From NCBI GenBank assembly GCA_037382365.1, contig JARRPZ010000048.1, forward strand, positions 1-29,588: a stretch of 29,588 nt of DNA. The letters are read 5' to 3'. Shown here in pieces: positions 8,238 through 16,707 of the stretch (positions within the stretch are counted from its first letter, which is position 1; every line of letters begins with the position of its first letter). The translations under genes and the position numbers were made by a program. This DNA comes from Lentisalinibacter sp037382365. Its GTDB lineage: Bacteria; Pseudomonadota; Gammaproteobacteria; Steroidobacterales; Woeseiaceae. The notes under the pieces were generated by a model that had not been told where the DNA came from, ran no database searches, and was given only the letters and a program-made list of their open reading frames with translations.

Positions 8238-9620
8238 ATGGCCGGCATCGCGATCGACGCCTCGCTCCTCTCCCTGCTGGCCTGCCCGCGCTGCGACCGC
8301 CCGCTCCGCGCGCAGGGGGATGAAAGACTGACGTGCGCGGGCTGCGGCACGGGCTTCCCGTCGCTCGAGGGCGTCCCGTGGCTATTCGCGGAGCCGGATC
8401 ATGCGCTGGCGGAGTGGCGCGAGCGGCTCGATTTCGCGCTGGCCACCATCGCGAAGGACCGGCAGGCCGCCATGTCCGTGCTGGCACAGGCCGACCTCCG
8501 CGACGAGACGAAACGGCGCCTCCGCCTCCAGGCAGCGGCCTGGCTGGCTCACGCGGACGAGTTGAAAGGTCTGCTGGCACCACTCGGGGTCGGCGGGTCA
8601 CGGGCCGGCTACGAGACCTATCTCGCGCTCCGCACACGCCTGCCGACGGACGTAGGCCTGACCTCGTATTACGGGAATGTGCATCGGGACTGGTGCTGGG
8701 GAGAGGTGGAGAATCGGCGCTCGCTGGCAGCGATCGTCGAGGCGCTCGGTGACGTGGCTCCGCGACGTCTGCTCGTGGCGGGCGCGGGCGCGGGCCGGCT
8801 CGCCTACGATATGCACCGGTCGCTCGATCACGAGATGACCGTGGCGCTCGATTTCAATCCCCTCCTGATACTACTGGCGACGAAGCTGTTCCGTGGCGAG
8901 ACGGTTGCGCTGCATGAATTCCCGCTCGCGCCACGCCGCCTGGAGGACTGTGCGGTCCCGCGCGAGCTGCGGGCGCCCGCGGCCGCCCGGCACGGCCTGT
9001 GGCCGCTGCTCGCCAGCGCGCTCCGGCCGCCGTTCCGGGACGAGGCATTCGACACGCTCCTGACCCCGTGGTTGATCGACGTCCTGCCGGAGGATTTCCC
9101 GGTTCAGGCAGCCCGCTGGAACCGTCTGCTGAGTGCCGGCGGACGCTGGGTCTGGTTCGGCTCCGCCGCTTTCCGCGGCGCGACACCGGCGGAGAGCTAC
9201 AGCCTGGAGGAGGCCCTCACGATGATCCGGGAAGCCGGCTTCGACGAGCCGACCGTCGCGGAGACGGAGATCCCCTACATGGATTGTCCGGCCAGCCGGC
9301 ACGGTCGCCGGGAGCGGGTGGTGACCGTGGTGGCGACGAAGGCCGCCGACGCACCGCAGCCCGAACGGCACAAGGCGCTGCCGGACTGGCTGGTGACGGG
9401 CAGCGAACCGGTGCCTGCGCTGGAGAGCTTCCGGGTGCAGGCGCTGTCCACCCGGATCCATGCCTTCATCATGAGCATGATCGACGGACGCCGTTCCATT
9501 GCCGACATGGCGACGCTGATGGCGGAGAAGCGTCTGATGACCCGGGAAGAGGGCGAGGCCGCCATCCGCGGCTTCCTCATCAGGATGTACGAGGAGAGCC
9601 GGCGCGGCGGCTCCCTCTGA
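8238..9620 (+). CDS. three-domain protein: Trm112-like zinc ribbon, N2227-like methyltransferase, PqqD-like tail
   Basis: Three parts can be read. Residues 10-48 form a Trm112/YcaR-like zinc ribbon with Cys16, Cys19, Cys33 and Cys36. Residues about 110-370 match the N2227-like family that includes carnosine N-methyltransferase: SYYGNVHRDWCWGEVEN, the SAM loop LLVAGAGAGRLAYD, a following ALDFNPL, the acidic-strand segment TPWLIDVLP, and an IPYMDCPAS...K end. Residues about 388-460 resemble PqqD, with IDGRRSIADMATLM and a closing helix. The fused ribbon could play the role that Trm112 plays as a separate methyltransferase activator, and the PqqD-like part could bind a peptide. Both ideas are inference. 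The gene starts 3 bases after the HemY-type gene. No leader-peptide or radical-SAM gene is nearby. The acceptor is unknown. Confidence 0.78.
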   Translation: MAGIAIDASLLSLLACPRCDRPLRAQGDERLTCAGCGTGFPSLEGVPWLFAEPDHALAEWRERLDFALATIAKDRQAAMSVLAQADLRDETKRRLRLQAAAWLAHADELKGLLAPLGVGGSRAGYETYLALRTRLPTDVGLTSYYGNVHRDWCWGEVENRRSLAAIVEALGDVAPRRLLVAGAGAGRLAYDMHRSLDHEMTVALDFNPLLILLATKLFRGETVALHEFPLAPRRLEDCAVPRELRAPAAARHGLWPLLASALRPPFRDEAFDTLLTPWLIDVLPEDFPVQAARWNRLLSAGGRWVWFGSAAFRGATPAESYSLEEALTMIREAGFDEPTVAETEIPYMDCPASRHGRRERVVTVVATKAADAPQPERHKALPDWLVTGSEPVPALESFRVQALSTRIHAFIMSMIDGRRSIADMATLMAEKRLMTREEGEAAIRGFLIRMYEESRRGGSL

Positions 9621-9677
9621 AGGCCTCCTGCGATTCCATTTGCCGCCGTTTCGCCTCGCAGGTTCATTGTTGCACTA

Positions 9678-9719
9678 AGTTTCATATGTAACTAAACTGA
9701 TGGATTGTCAGCGTACACT
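9678..9719 (+). promoter_or_regulatory. HPPD gene promoter with palindromic operator candidate
   Basis: A 16-base palindrome, AGTTTCATATGTAACT (9678-9693), is symmetrical at 14 positions; only the bases flanking the central CATATG break it. It is AT-rich in a GC-rich region. A TACACT -10 element lies at 9714-9719, 27 bases before the HPPD start. With normal spacing the palindrome overlaps the -35 region, where a repressor of the MarR or similar dimeric type would block transcription. The regulator is not in the window. Confidence 0.5.
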
Positions 9720-9745
9720 GCACGACGATCGTGACGGAGGGAGAG

Positions 9746-10828
9746 ATGGCAGACCTTTTCGAGAACCCGATGGGCCTCGACGGTTTCGAATTCGTGGAGT
9801 TCGCATCGCCCGAGCCGGGTGTACTGGAACCGCTGTTCGAGATGATGGGATTCACGGCCGTGGCGAAGCACCGCTCCAAAGACGTGGTGCTCTACCGGCA
9901 GGGTGACATCAACTTCATCATCAACAACGAGAAGCAGCATCCCGCCTGGTATTTCGCCGAGGAGCACGGCCCGTCGGCCTGTGGCATGGCTTTCCGCGTG
10001 CGGGATGCGCATGCCGCTTATGCGCGGGCGCTGGAACTCGGTGCCCAGCCGATGGACATCCCGACGGGGCCGATGGAACTGCGCCTGCCGGCGATCAAGG
10101 GAATCGGCGGTGCACCCCTCTACCTGGTCGATCGCTACGGGGATGACGAGCGATCCATCTACGACATCGACTTCGAGTTCTTCGAAGGTGTCGATCGTCA
10201 TCCGAAAGGCTGCGGCTTCAGGCTCATCGATCACCTGACTCACAATGTCTACCGGGGCCGGATGGACTACTGGGCGAAGTACTACGAGCGCCTGTTCAAT
10301 TTCCGCGAGATACGCTATTTCGACATCAAGGGCGAGTACACCGGCCTGCATTCCCGCGCCATGACGGCCCCGGACGGGCGTATACGCATTCCGCTGAACG
10401 AAGAGGCATCCGAGGGCACGGGCCAGATCGAGGAATTCCTGATGGCCTACAACGGGGAAGGCATCCAGCATATCGCGCTCGCCTCCGACGATCTTTTCGC
10501 CAGCTGGGACGCGCTGAAGGCGAAAGGCATGAAGTTCATGACACCGCCGCCGGATACGTACTACGAGATGCTGGAAGAGCGGCTGCCCGGCCACGGCGAA
10601 CCGATCGGGGAGCTGAAGAGCCGCGGTCTCCTGCTGGACGGCAGCACGGAGGACGGAGACAACCGCCTGCTGCTGCAGATCTTCTCCGAGACGATGATCG
10701 GCCCGGTGTTCTTCGAGTTCATCCAGCGCAAGGGCGACGAGGGGTTCGGCGAGGGCAACTTCACCGCGCTCTTCGAGTCCATGGAGCGCGATCAGCTGCG
10801 CCGCGGCGTACTGAAGGAAGCGGGTTGA
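9746..10828 (+). CDS. hpd: 4-hydroxyphenylpyruvate dioxygenase
   Basis: HPPD converts 4-hydroxyphenylpyruvate to homogentisate in tyrosine and phenylalanine breakdown; homogentisate can also feed pyomelanin or tocopherol-like products. The 360-residue product carries two vicinal-oxygen-chelate halves. The iron ligands are visible: His163 in IDHLTHNV, His242 in GIQHIAL and Glu324 in FFEFIQRKGDEGFGEGNF. The start is ATG 9746 behind GGAGGGAGAG; the GTG at 9731 overlaps this ribosome site and is unlikely. A VOC gene follows after 10 bases. Homogentisate dioxygenase and fumarylacetoacetase genes are absent here, so the rest of the pathway must lie elsewhere or be missing. Regulation probably acts through the palindrome upstream. 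High confidence. Confidence 0.96.
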   Translation: MADLFENPMGLDGFEFVEFASPEPGVLEPLFEMMGFTAVAKHRSKDVVLYRQGDINFIINNEKQHPAWYFAEEHGPSACGMAFRVRDAHAAYARALELGAQPMDIPTGPMELRLPAIKGIGGAPLYLVDRYGDDERSIYDIDFEFFEGVDRHPKGCGFRLIDHLTHNVYRGRMDYWAKYYERLFNFREIRYFDIKGEYTGLHSRAMTAPDGRIRIPLNEEASEGTGQIEEFLMAYNGEGIQHIALASDDLFASWDALKAKGMKFMTPPPDTYYEMLEERLPGHGEPIGELKSRGLLLDGSTEDGDNRLLLQIFSETMIGPVFFEFIQRKGDEGFGEGNFTALFESMERDQLRRGVLKEAG

Positions 10829-10838
10829 GGGCGCCGGC

Positions 10839-11372
10839 GTGGGACTGAAACGCATCCATCACGTGGCCTATCGCTGCCATGACGCCAAGGAGACGGTGGA
10901 GTTCTACCAGCGCGTGCTCGACATGGACTTCCTCTTGGCCATCGCCGAGAACGAAGTGCCTTCGACGAAGGAACCCGACCCCTACATGCACGTATTCCTG
11001 GACGCCGGCATGGGCAACGTTCTCGCCTTCTTCGAGATCCCGAATTCGCCGCCGATGGGCAAGGATCCGAACACCCCGGCCTGGGTGCAGCACATCGCGT
11101 TCGAAGTCGAGTCGATGGACGAGCTCATGCGTCTGAAGAAGAAGGCCGAAGACGAGGGACTGGATGTCGTGGGCCCCACGGATCACACGCTCTTCCAGTC
11201 CATCTACTTCTTCGACCCGAATGGTCACCGGCTCGAGATCGCCGCCAATACCGCCAGCGACGAGATGCTCGAGCGGCTGCACGAAGTCGCCCCGGCGATG
11301 TTGGAAGAATGGTCACGGACCCGGCGCGCCCCGAAGCATGCGGCCTGGCTGCACGAGAAGGAGTTGTCGTAG
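10839..11372 (+). CDS. VOC (glyoxalase/dioxygenase superfamily) protein
   Basis: The 177-residue protein has one vicinal-oxygen-chelate module, formed from two babb units. Probable metal ligands are a His in RIHHVAYRC near the N-terminus, a His in WVQHIAFEV and a Glu in FDPNGHRLEI. The C-terminal 45 residues are a charged helical extension. The start is GTG 10839, 10 bases after the HPPD stop, so the gene is co-transcribed with HPPD. A role linked to aromatic-compound breakdown, such as an extradiol dioxygenase-like or isomerase step, is inferred from this placement only. The VOC fold is clear but covers glyoxalases, dioxygenases, epimerases and resistance proteins, so the reaction cannot be named. 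Confidence 0.85.
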   Translation: MGLKRIHHVAYRCHDAKETVEFYQRVLDMDFLLAIAENEVPSTKEPDPYMHVFLDAGMGNVLAFFEIPNSPPMGKDPNTPAWVQHIAFEVESMDELMRLKKKAEDEGLDVVGPTDHTLFQSIYFFDPNGHRLEIAANTASDEMLERLHEVAPAMLEEWSRTRRAPKHAAWLHEKELS

Positions 11373-11382
11373 GGCCGGTGAG

Positions 11383-11505
11383 GTAGGAGGGCCTTCCGGC
11401 CCGATCAGGGGCAGCTGCTGGCGAAGCTGGGGAATCGGGGCTAAAGCCCTTCCTTCACCGCCCCCCTGCAGCCTTTCCTGCAAGTCGTTCCCGCAGCCCT
11501 CCTAC
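11383..11505. repeat. REP-like palindrome cluster (BIME-like)
   Basis: Between the VOC and MaoC genes lies a set of short GTAGGAGGG-type palindromes in both orientations. The first (11383-11404) reads GTAGGAGGG then CCTTCC then GGCCCGA. The second (11435-11457) is inverted: TCGGGG, CTAAAGCCC, TTCCTTCA. A third, degenerate end, CCCTCCTAC, lies at 11497-11505 and is the exact inverse of the first nine bases. A fourth, weaker trace (11467-11482) contains CTGCAG and TTTCCTGCA. The pattern matches the GTAGGAGCGGC-style repetitive extragenic palindromes of gammaproteobacteria. Such elements are moved by RAYT transposases and can act in transcript end formation or stability. Confidence 0.72.
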
Positions 11506-11525
11506 AACCGTCCGGGAACGCGCGG

Positions 11526-11531
11526 TATCAT
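11526..11531 (+). promoter_or_regulatory. candidate -10 element for the MaoC-CitE unit
   Basis: TATCAT matches five of six -10 consensus positions and is followed 33 bases later by the MaoC start. No clear -35 is present. If used, transcription would begin near 11538, downstream of the ATG at 11534, which supports the later start at 11564. Confidence 0.28.
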
Positions 11532-11563
11532 CGATGACCTCAGCGCAGGGGAAAGCTCCGTCC

Positions 11564-12019
11564 ATGCCCGGACTGTATTTCGAGGAATTCCAGATCGGTC
11601 AGACCTTCGATCATCCAATCCGGCGGACGATCACCGAGGCCGACAACGTGTTCTTCACCGCGCTGACCCATAATCCCGCCTCGATCCACCTCGATGCCGA
11701 ATACTGCAAGGGGACCGAATTCGGCCGCCCGCTCGTGAACAGCGCTCTGACGCTGGGCTTCATGGTCGGGATCTCGGTCAACGACACGACCCACGGGACG
11801 ACCGTCGCCAATCTCGGCTGGGACGAAGTGCGTTTCCCCCATCCGCTGTTCCACGGAGACACGATACGGGTGGAGACCGAGGTGGTGGAGATACGCGAGA
11901 GCCGCTCGCGGCCGGAAAACGGCATCGTGGTCTTCGCGCACCGCGCGTTCAACCAGGAAGACGTCCTGGTCGGCAGCTGCCGGCGCAGCGCGTTGATGCT
12001 GCGAAAGCCGGGTCCCTGA
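11564..12019 (+). CDS. MaoC-family (hotdog) acyl-CoA hydratase
   Basis: The 151-residue protein is a single hotdog-fold unit of the MaoC dehydratase family, related to mesaconyl-CoA-type hydratases. It reads FEEFQIGQTFDHPIRRTITEAD near the N-terminus, then FTALTHNPASIHLD, the family's hydratase segment, and LFHGDTIRVETEV. In R-specific hydratases the segment is GDxNPxH; here the Asp position is Thr and the His is displaced (THNPASIH), so the usual Asp/His pair is not intact. I chose ATG 11564, with AGGGGAAAG 8 bases upstream; ATG 11534 has no ribosome site. The CitE-like lyase begins 3 bases after the stop. The pairing suggests hydration then cleavage of a branched or hydroxy acyl-CoA, as in mesaconate or itaconate routes. 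Confidence 0.83.
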   Translation: MPGLYFEEFQIGQTFDHPIRRTITEADNVFFTALTHNPASIHLDAEYCKGTEFGRPLVNSALTLGFMVGISVNDTTHGTTVANLGWDEVRFPHPLFHGDTIRVETEVVEIRESRSRPENGIVVFAHRAFNQEDVLVGSCRRSALMLRKPGP

Positions 12020-12022
12020 CCG

Positions 12023-12895
12023 GTGCGCTCCTACCTCTTCGTGCCGGCCGACAGCGAGCGCAAGCTCGCCAGGGCGGACGATGCCGGTGCCGATGCGCTG
12101 ATCCTCGATTTGGAGGATTCGGTCGCTGCCAGCCGCCGGGCCGAAGCGCGGCGGCTGGCGCACCGGTTCCTGGCCGGGCCACGGGGCCGCAGCGAGCGCT
12201 GGGTGCGTATCAATGCCCTCGCGAGCGGCGAGGCCGGGGCGGATCTGCCCGCCGTGGTCCGGGATGGCCTCGACGGCATCGTCGTGCCGAAGGCCGGTGG
12301 CGCCGAGGATATCGTGCGCCTCGATCGCTGGCTGGTTTCGCTGGAATCGGCTGCGGGCATGGCGCCCGGGAGCGTGCGACTCCTCGCCATCGCCACGGAG
12401 ACACCGGCCGCCGTATTCCGGCTGGCGGAGTATGCGGAGGCCGGTCCGCGGCTCGTCGCACTGTCCTGGGGTGCCGAGGACCTTTCGGCCGCGATCGGCG
12501 CCATGTCGACCCGCGATGCCGAAGGTCGCTGGCTGCCGACGTTCCAGACTGTCCGCAGCCTCTGCGTGCTCGCGGCCGCCGCCGCCGGCGTCACCGCCGT
12601 GGACACGGTCTATACCGATTTCCGCGACCTGGAGGGTCTGCGAACCTGCGCGGACGCCGCCCGTCGTGACGGTTTCCTGGGCATGCTCGCCATCCACCCC
12701 GCGCAGGTCCCGGTGATCAACGAGGCGTTCACGCCGACCCGGGAGGAGGTCGCCGATGCCCGGCGCGTGATTGCGGCTTTCGACGCCGAGCCGGATGCCG
12801 GTGTACTCGATCTCGACGGTCGCATGATCGACCGGCCGCACCTGTTGCAGGCCCGGCGAGTGCTGTCGCTGGCACGGGCTGCGGCGCGGCGCTGA
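12023..12895 (+). CDS. HpcH/HpaI aldolase / citrate-lyase-beta-like CoA-ester lyase
   Basis: The 290-residue protein belongs to the CitE-like group that includes malyl-CoA and citramalyl-CoA lyases. The TIM-barrel begins with RSYLFVPADSERKLARA, then LILDLEDSV with its metal/substrate-binding acidic residues. VRINAL, GIVVPKAGG, LAIATETPAAV and LSWGAEDLSAAIG follow, ending in AIHPAQVPVINEAF. It should cleave a 3-hydroxyacyl-CoA into two smaller parts, such as acetyl-CoA or propionyl-CoA plus a 2-oxoacid, using Mg2+. The start is GTG 12023, 3 bases after the MaoC stop. The family cannot be narrowed to malyl-, methylmalyl- or citramalyl-CoA from motifs. Acetyl-CoA synthetase lies downstream but has its own spacer and ribosome site. 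Confidence 0.87.
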   Translation: MRSYLFVPADSERKLARADDAGADALILDLEDSVAASRRAEARRLAHRFLAGPRGRSERWVRINALASGEAGADLPAVVRDGLDGIVVPKAGGAEDIVRLDRWLVSLESAAGMAPGSVRLLAIATETPAAVFRLAEYAEAGPRLVALSWGAEDLSAAIGAMSTRDAEGRWLPTFQTVRSLCVLAAAAAGVTAVDTVYTDFRDLEGLRTCADAARRDGFLGMLAIHPAQVPVINEAFTPTREEVADARRVIAAFDAEPDAGVLDLDGRMIDRPHLLQARRVLSLARAAARR

Positions 12896-12914
12896 GTCGG
12901 AGGTGGCCATCCGG

Positions 12915-12920
12915 TACACT
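12915..12920 (+). promoter_or_regulatory. candidate -10 element for acs
   Basis: TACACT lies 38 bases upstream of the acs start, in the 63-base gap after the CitE-like gene. A poor -35 candidate (CTGAGT, 12892-12897) is 17 bases upstream. The same TACACT hexamer occurs upstream of the HPPD and DUF1820 genes. A strong ribosome site, GAGGAGGGGAG, follows before the ATG. Confidence 0.38.
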
Positions 12921-12958
12921 GTGTCCTGGACTGAGCAATTCATCGAGGAGGGGAGCTG

Positions 12959-14899
<1,941 letters not shown>

Positions 14900-14914
14900 C
14901 GCTCCGCGTCCGAC

Positions 14915-16195
14915 TCAGGAGCCGGCCCCGTCGCGTGGCCGGCTGCCTTGCCGCTGGCGCAGGGCGTCGCGGTGCAGTCGTTCGATGTGCTCGCCGTAGG
15001 CGTGGGCGAATTCCTCGCTGAACTGGTGGGGAAGCCGCGTCTCGTCCTGTCGGTTCAGCGCCAGGTACAGCTCGCGGTAGAGATCCCAGTATTTCCCGCG
15101 CGTGTTGCCGCTGAACAGGGCATTACGTTTCAGGGTGCCGTCGAACTTCTGCTCCAGTTCATCGGGGTCCAGCCGGCCGGTGAAGGAGCCGAGGGCATCC
15201 CGCATGGCGCAGACGACGGCGATCTGGTGCTCCTTCAGGTCGCGGATGGCGCCGCGCACACTGTGTACGGCCGGGCCGTAGTTCGCCCGGCTGCCGGTCA
15301 GCAGCATGCGGAGGGCGTCGTCCGTACCGGAGGAATGCTGCAGTGGATTGCCTGCGGCCGATTCATCGGCGTCTGCCTCCAGCCGGTAGCTGTTCATCAC
15401 CGCCGCCCGGTTCTGCAGTAATTCCATCGTCCCGAGCACGAACTCGCGCAGCGCGAGTCCGGCATTGTGCAGGACGCGCCGATTGTCTGCGCCGCCGAGT
15501 GCCGCCCGGTCGATGCCGAGTCCACCGAGGAATGCCTCCACGGCGTCGTTCGGTAGTGAGGCGCCTTTCTCTGTCGCCCGGCTCCCGTCGCCCGTGCGGC
15601 CGGAGGCCGGCCACCGGCTGGCGACCGACGGTCGAATGGGGGTCACGTTGTCCTCGGTCGCCGGTGCGCGGACCGTGCGCGTCCGCGGCCGCTCGCTGCC
15701 GCCGGGCGGGGCGTCCTTTTCTTCCAGCAGCCGGGAGTCGAGTTGCCGGGTGCCCGTCATCTCGTCGGGGTCGATCAGAGAGACGTCGTCGGATTCCTCC
15801 TCCTCCATCAGCACCAGCTCCCGCCGCGCGATCGAACTGCGATGGTCCTCCTCCAGCAGGAGATCGAGACCCTCGTCGATGGTGACGCTGACGACGTATT
15901 CGCCCATGCGTAACAGATCGCCGTCGAAGAGCCGCTGGGGCTTGCCCCGACCGACCGGCACGTCCGACCCGTTGACGTACACTCCGTTGGTGCTGAGATC
16001 GATGAGGTAGTAACTGCCGGCCTGGAAATCGATCGTGGCATGGTGGCTGGAGATGACGCGTTCGCTGTCGGGCAGGCGCCAGTCGTTGCCCTCCGCGCGA
16101 CCGATCGTCCCGCCCTCGCGGCCGAACTGGATCACGGCGTCCTCACCGAGCTGTTCCCTGAGGGCGCGGCCGGTCACTTCGAGTGTCAGTGCCAT
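14915..16195 (-). CDS. tagH: FHA-domain protein resembling type VI secretion TagH
   Basis: The 426-residue protein begins with a forkhead-associated domain at about residues 24-100 for phosphothreonine binding: GTIGRAEGNDWRLP, ISSHHATIDF and STNGVYVNG are the classic motifs. A low-complexity acidic and Arg/Pro linker spans about 125-215. The C-terminal domain, including GNTRGKYWDLYRELY, resembles the TagH C-terminus of type VI secretion-associated FHA proteins. The start is ATG at 16195. It is a single minus-strand gene between convergent acs and a divergent DUF1820 gene. No other type VI gene (TssB, TssC, PpkA, PppA) is in the window, so it could be an orphan, a relic or a regulator for a distant locus. 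The FHA call is certain; the TagH call is probable. Confidence 0.82.
   Translation of the reverse strand: MALTLEVTGRALREQLGEDAVIQFGREGGTIGRAEGNDWRLPDSERVISSHHATIDFQAGSYYLIDLSTNGVYVNGSDVPVGRGKPQRLFDGDLLRMGEYVVSVTIDEGLDLLLEEDHRSSIARRELVLMEEEESDDVSLIDPDEMTGTRQLDSRLLEEKDAPPGGSERPRTRTVRAPATEDNVTPIRPSVASRWPASGRTGDGSRATEKGASLPNDAVEAFLGGLGIDRAALGGADNRRVLHNAGLALREFVLGTMELLQNRAAVMNSYRLEADADESAAGNPLQHSSGTDDALRMLLTGSRANYGPAVHSVRGAIRDLKEHQIAVVCAMRDALGSFTGRLDPDELEQKFDGTLKRNALFSGNTRGKYWDLYRELYLALNRQDETRLPHQFSEEFAHAYGEHIERLHRDALRQRQGSRPRDGAGS
14920..14944. other. inverted repeat at the convergent acs / FHA gene ends
   Basis: AGCCGGCC (14920-14927) and GGCCGGCT (14937-14944) form a perfect 8-base-pair stem with a 9-base loop. 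It lies 20 bases after the acs stop and inside the last codons of the FHA gene. There is no T-run on either strand, so it is at most a weak or factor-assisted transcription barrier. Confidence 0.33.
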
Positions 16196-16267
16196 CGTCA
16201 GTCTCTCTGTGTGAAATCCCGGTTACCCGTGCGCCGCGCAGACACGCGCCAACTTGGATATTCTGGA

Positions 16268-16282
16268 CCGCCGGTCCGGCGG
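16268..16282. promoter_or_regulatory. perfect 15-base palindrome in the FHA / DUF1820 divergent spacer
   Basis: CCGCCGG-T-CCGGCGG is an exact odd palindrome lying 72 bases upstream of the FHA start. It overlaps a second one, GGACCG-C-CGGTCC (16265-16277). The position suits a dimeric regulator, but GC-rich palindromes arise by chance in this base composition. The rest of the 231-base spacer shows no clear promoter for the FHA gene. Confidence 0.25.
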
Positions 16283-16404
16283 CCGGCTTTGTCGGAGTTC
16301 ACAATTACGCGGGTCGCCCGGTCGCGGAATTGCCCGCCGACTTGAAATTTCCGGCCGGTCCCCGATTTCGCAACCGGCGTCGGCAGCCGGCGCCGGAATT
16401 CGGG

Positions 16405-16410
16405 TACACT
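16405..16410 (+). promoter_or_regulatory. candidate -10 element for the DUF1820-purL unit
   Basis: TACACT precedes the DUF1820 start by 16-22 bases, and AGGGGA (16417-16422) is a plausible ribosome site just after it. No recognisable -35 lies 17 bases upstream. No PurR-type operator is visible. Confidence 0.33.
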
Positions 16411-16426
16411 CGCCGCAGGGGACGGA

Positions 16427-16691
16427 ATGTCTATGACAGCCAAACGCATCTACAGGATTTCGTTCGTCAATCAGGGCAAGGTCTACGAGGTCTACGCCGG
16501 CGGTGTGAACCACGGCGATCTGTTCGGCTTCCTGACCGTCGAGGATCTGCTGTTCCTATCTCCCCCTGCACTCCGTATTGCGCGTGGACGAAGTGGAGAA
16601 GCAGGGCGCCAGCAAGATCAGCAAGGCCGAAGGCGGCAACGTCACCCAGTTCCCGATGACCATGTATTCGCCGTCCGGCGACAAGTCCTGA
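16427..16691 (+). pseudogene. DUF1820-family gene with internal deletion and frameshift
   Basis: The first half reads, from ATG 16427 or 16433, KRIYRISFVNQGKVYEVYA then GDLFGFLTVEDLLF, which is the N-terminus of DUF1820. After codon 16553-16555 the frame continues with unrelated Arg/Gln-rich residues to 16711. In the +1 frame from 16557, the sequence reads YLPLHSVLRVDEVEKQG then ASKISKAEGGNVTQFP, ending at TGA 16689-16691. That is the DUF1820 C-terminus. From memory of the family, about 27-29 residues that normally join the two (a GERS...VVDPSEE-type segment) are missing. A deletion of 3n+2 bases would explain both the lost segment and the frame change. The conserved C-terminal half argues for a very recent event or an assembly error. 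Family members have no known function. Confidence 0.75.
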
Positions 16692-16707
16692 CCGCGGACC
16701 CGGCCGG

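Noticed and set aside
9627..9662. Inverted repeat CCTGCGA / TCGCAGG after the methyltransferase gene as a terminator
   Set aside because: The 22-base loop is long and the following bases are not a T-run, so termination there is not supported.
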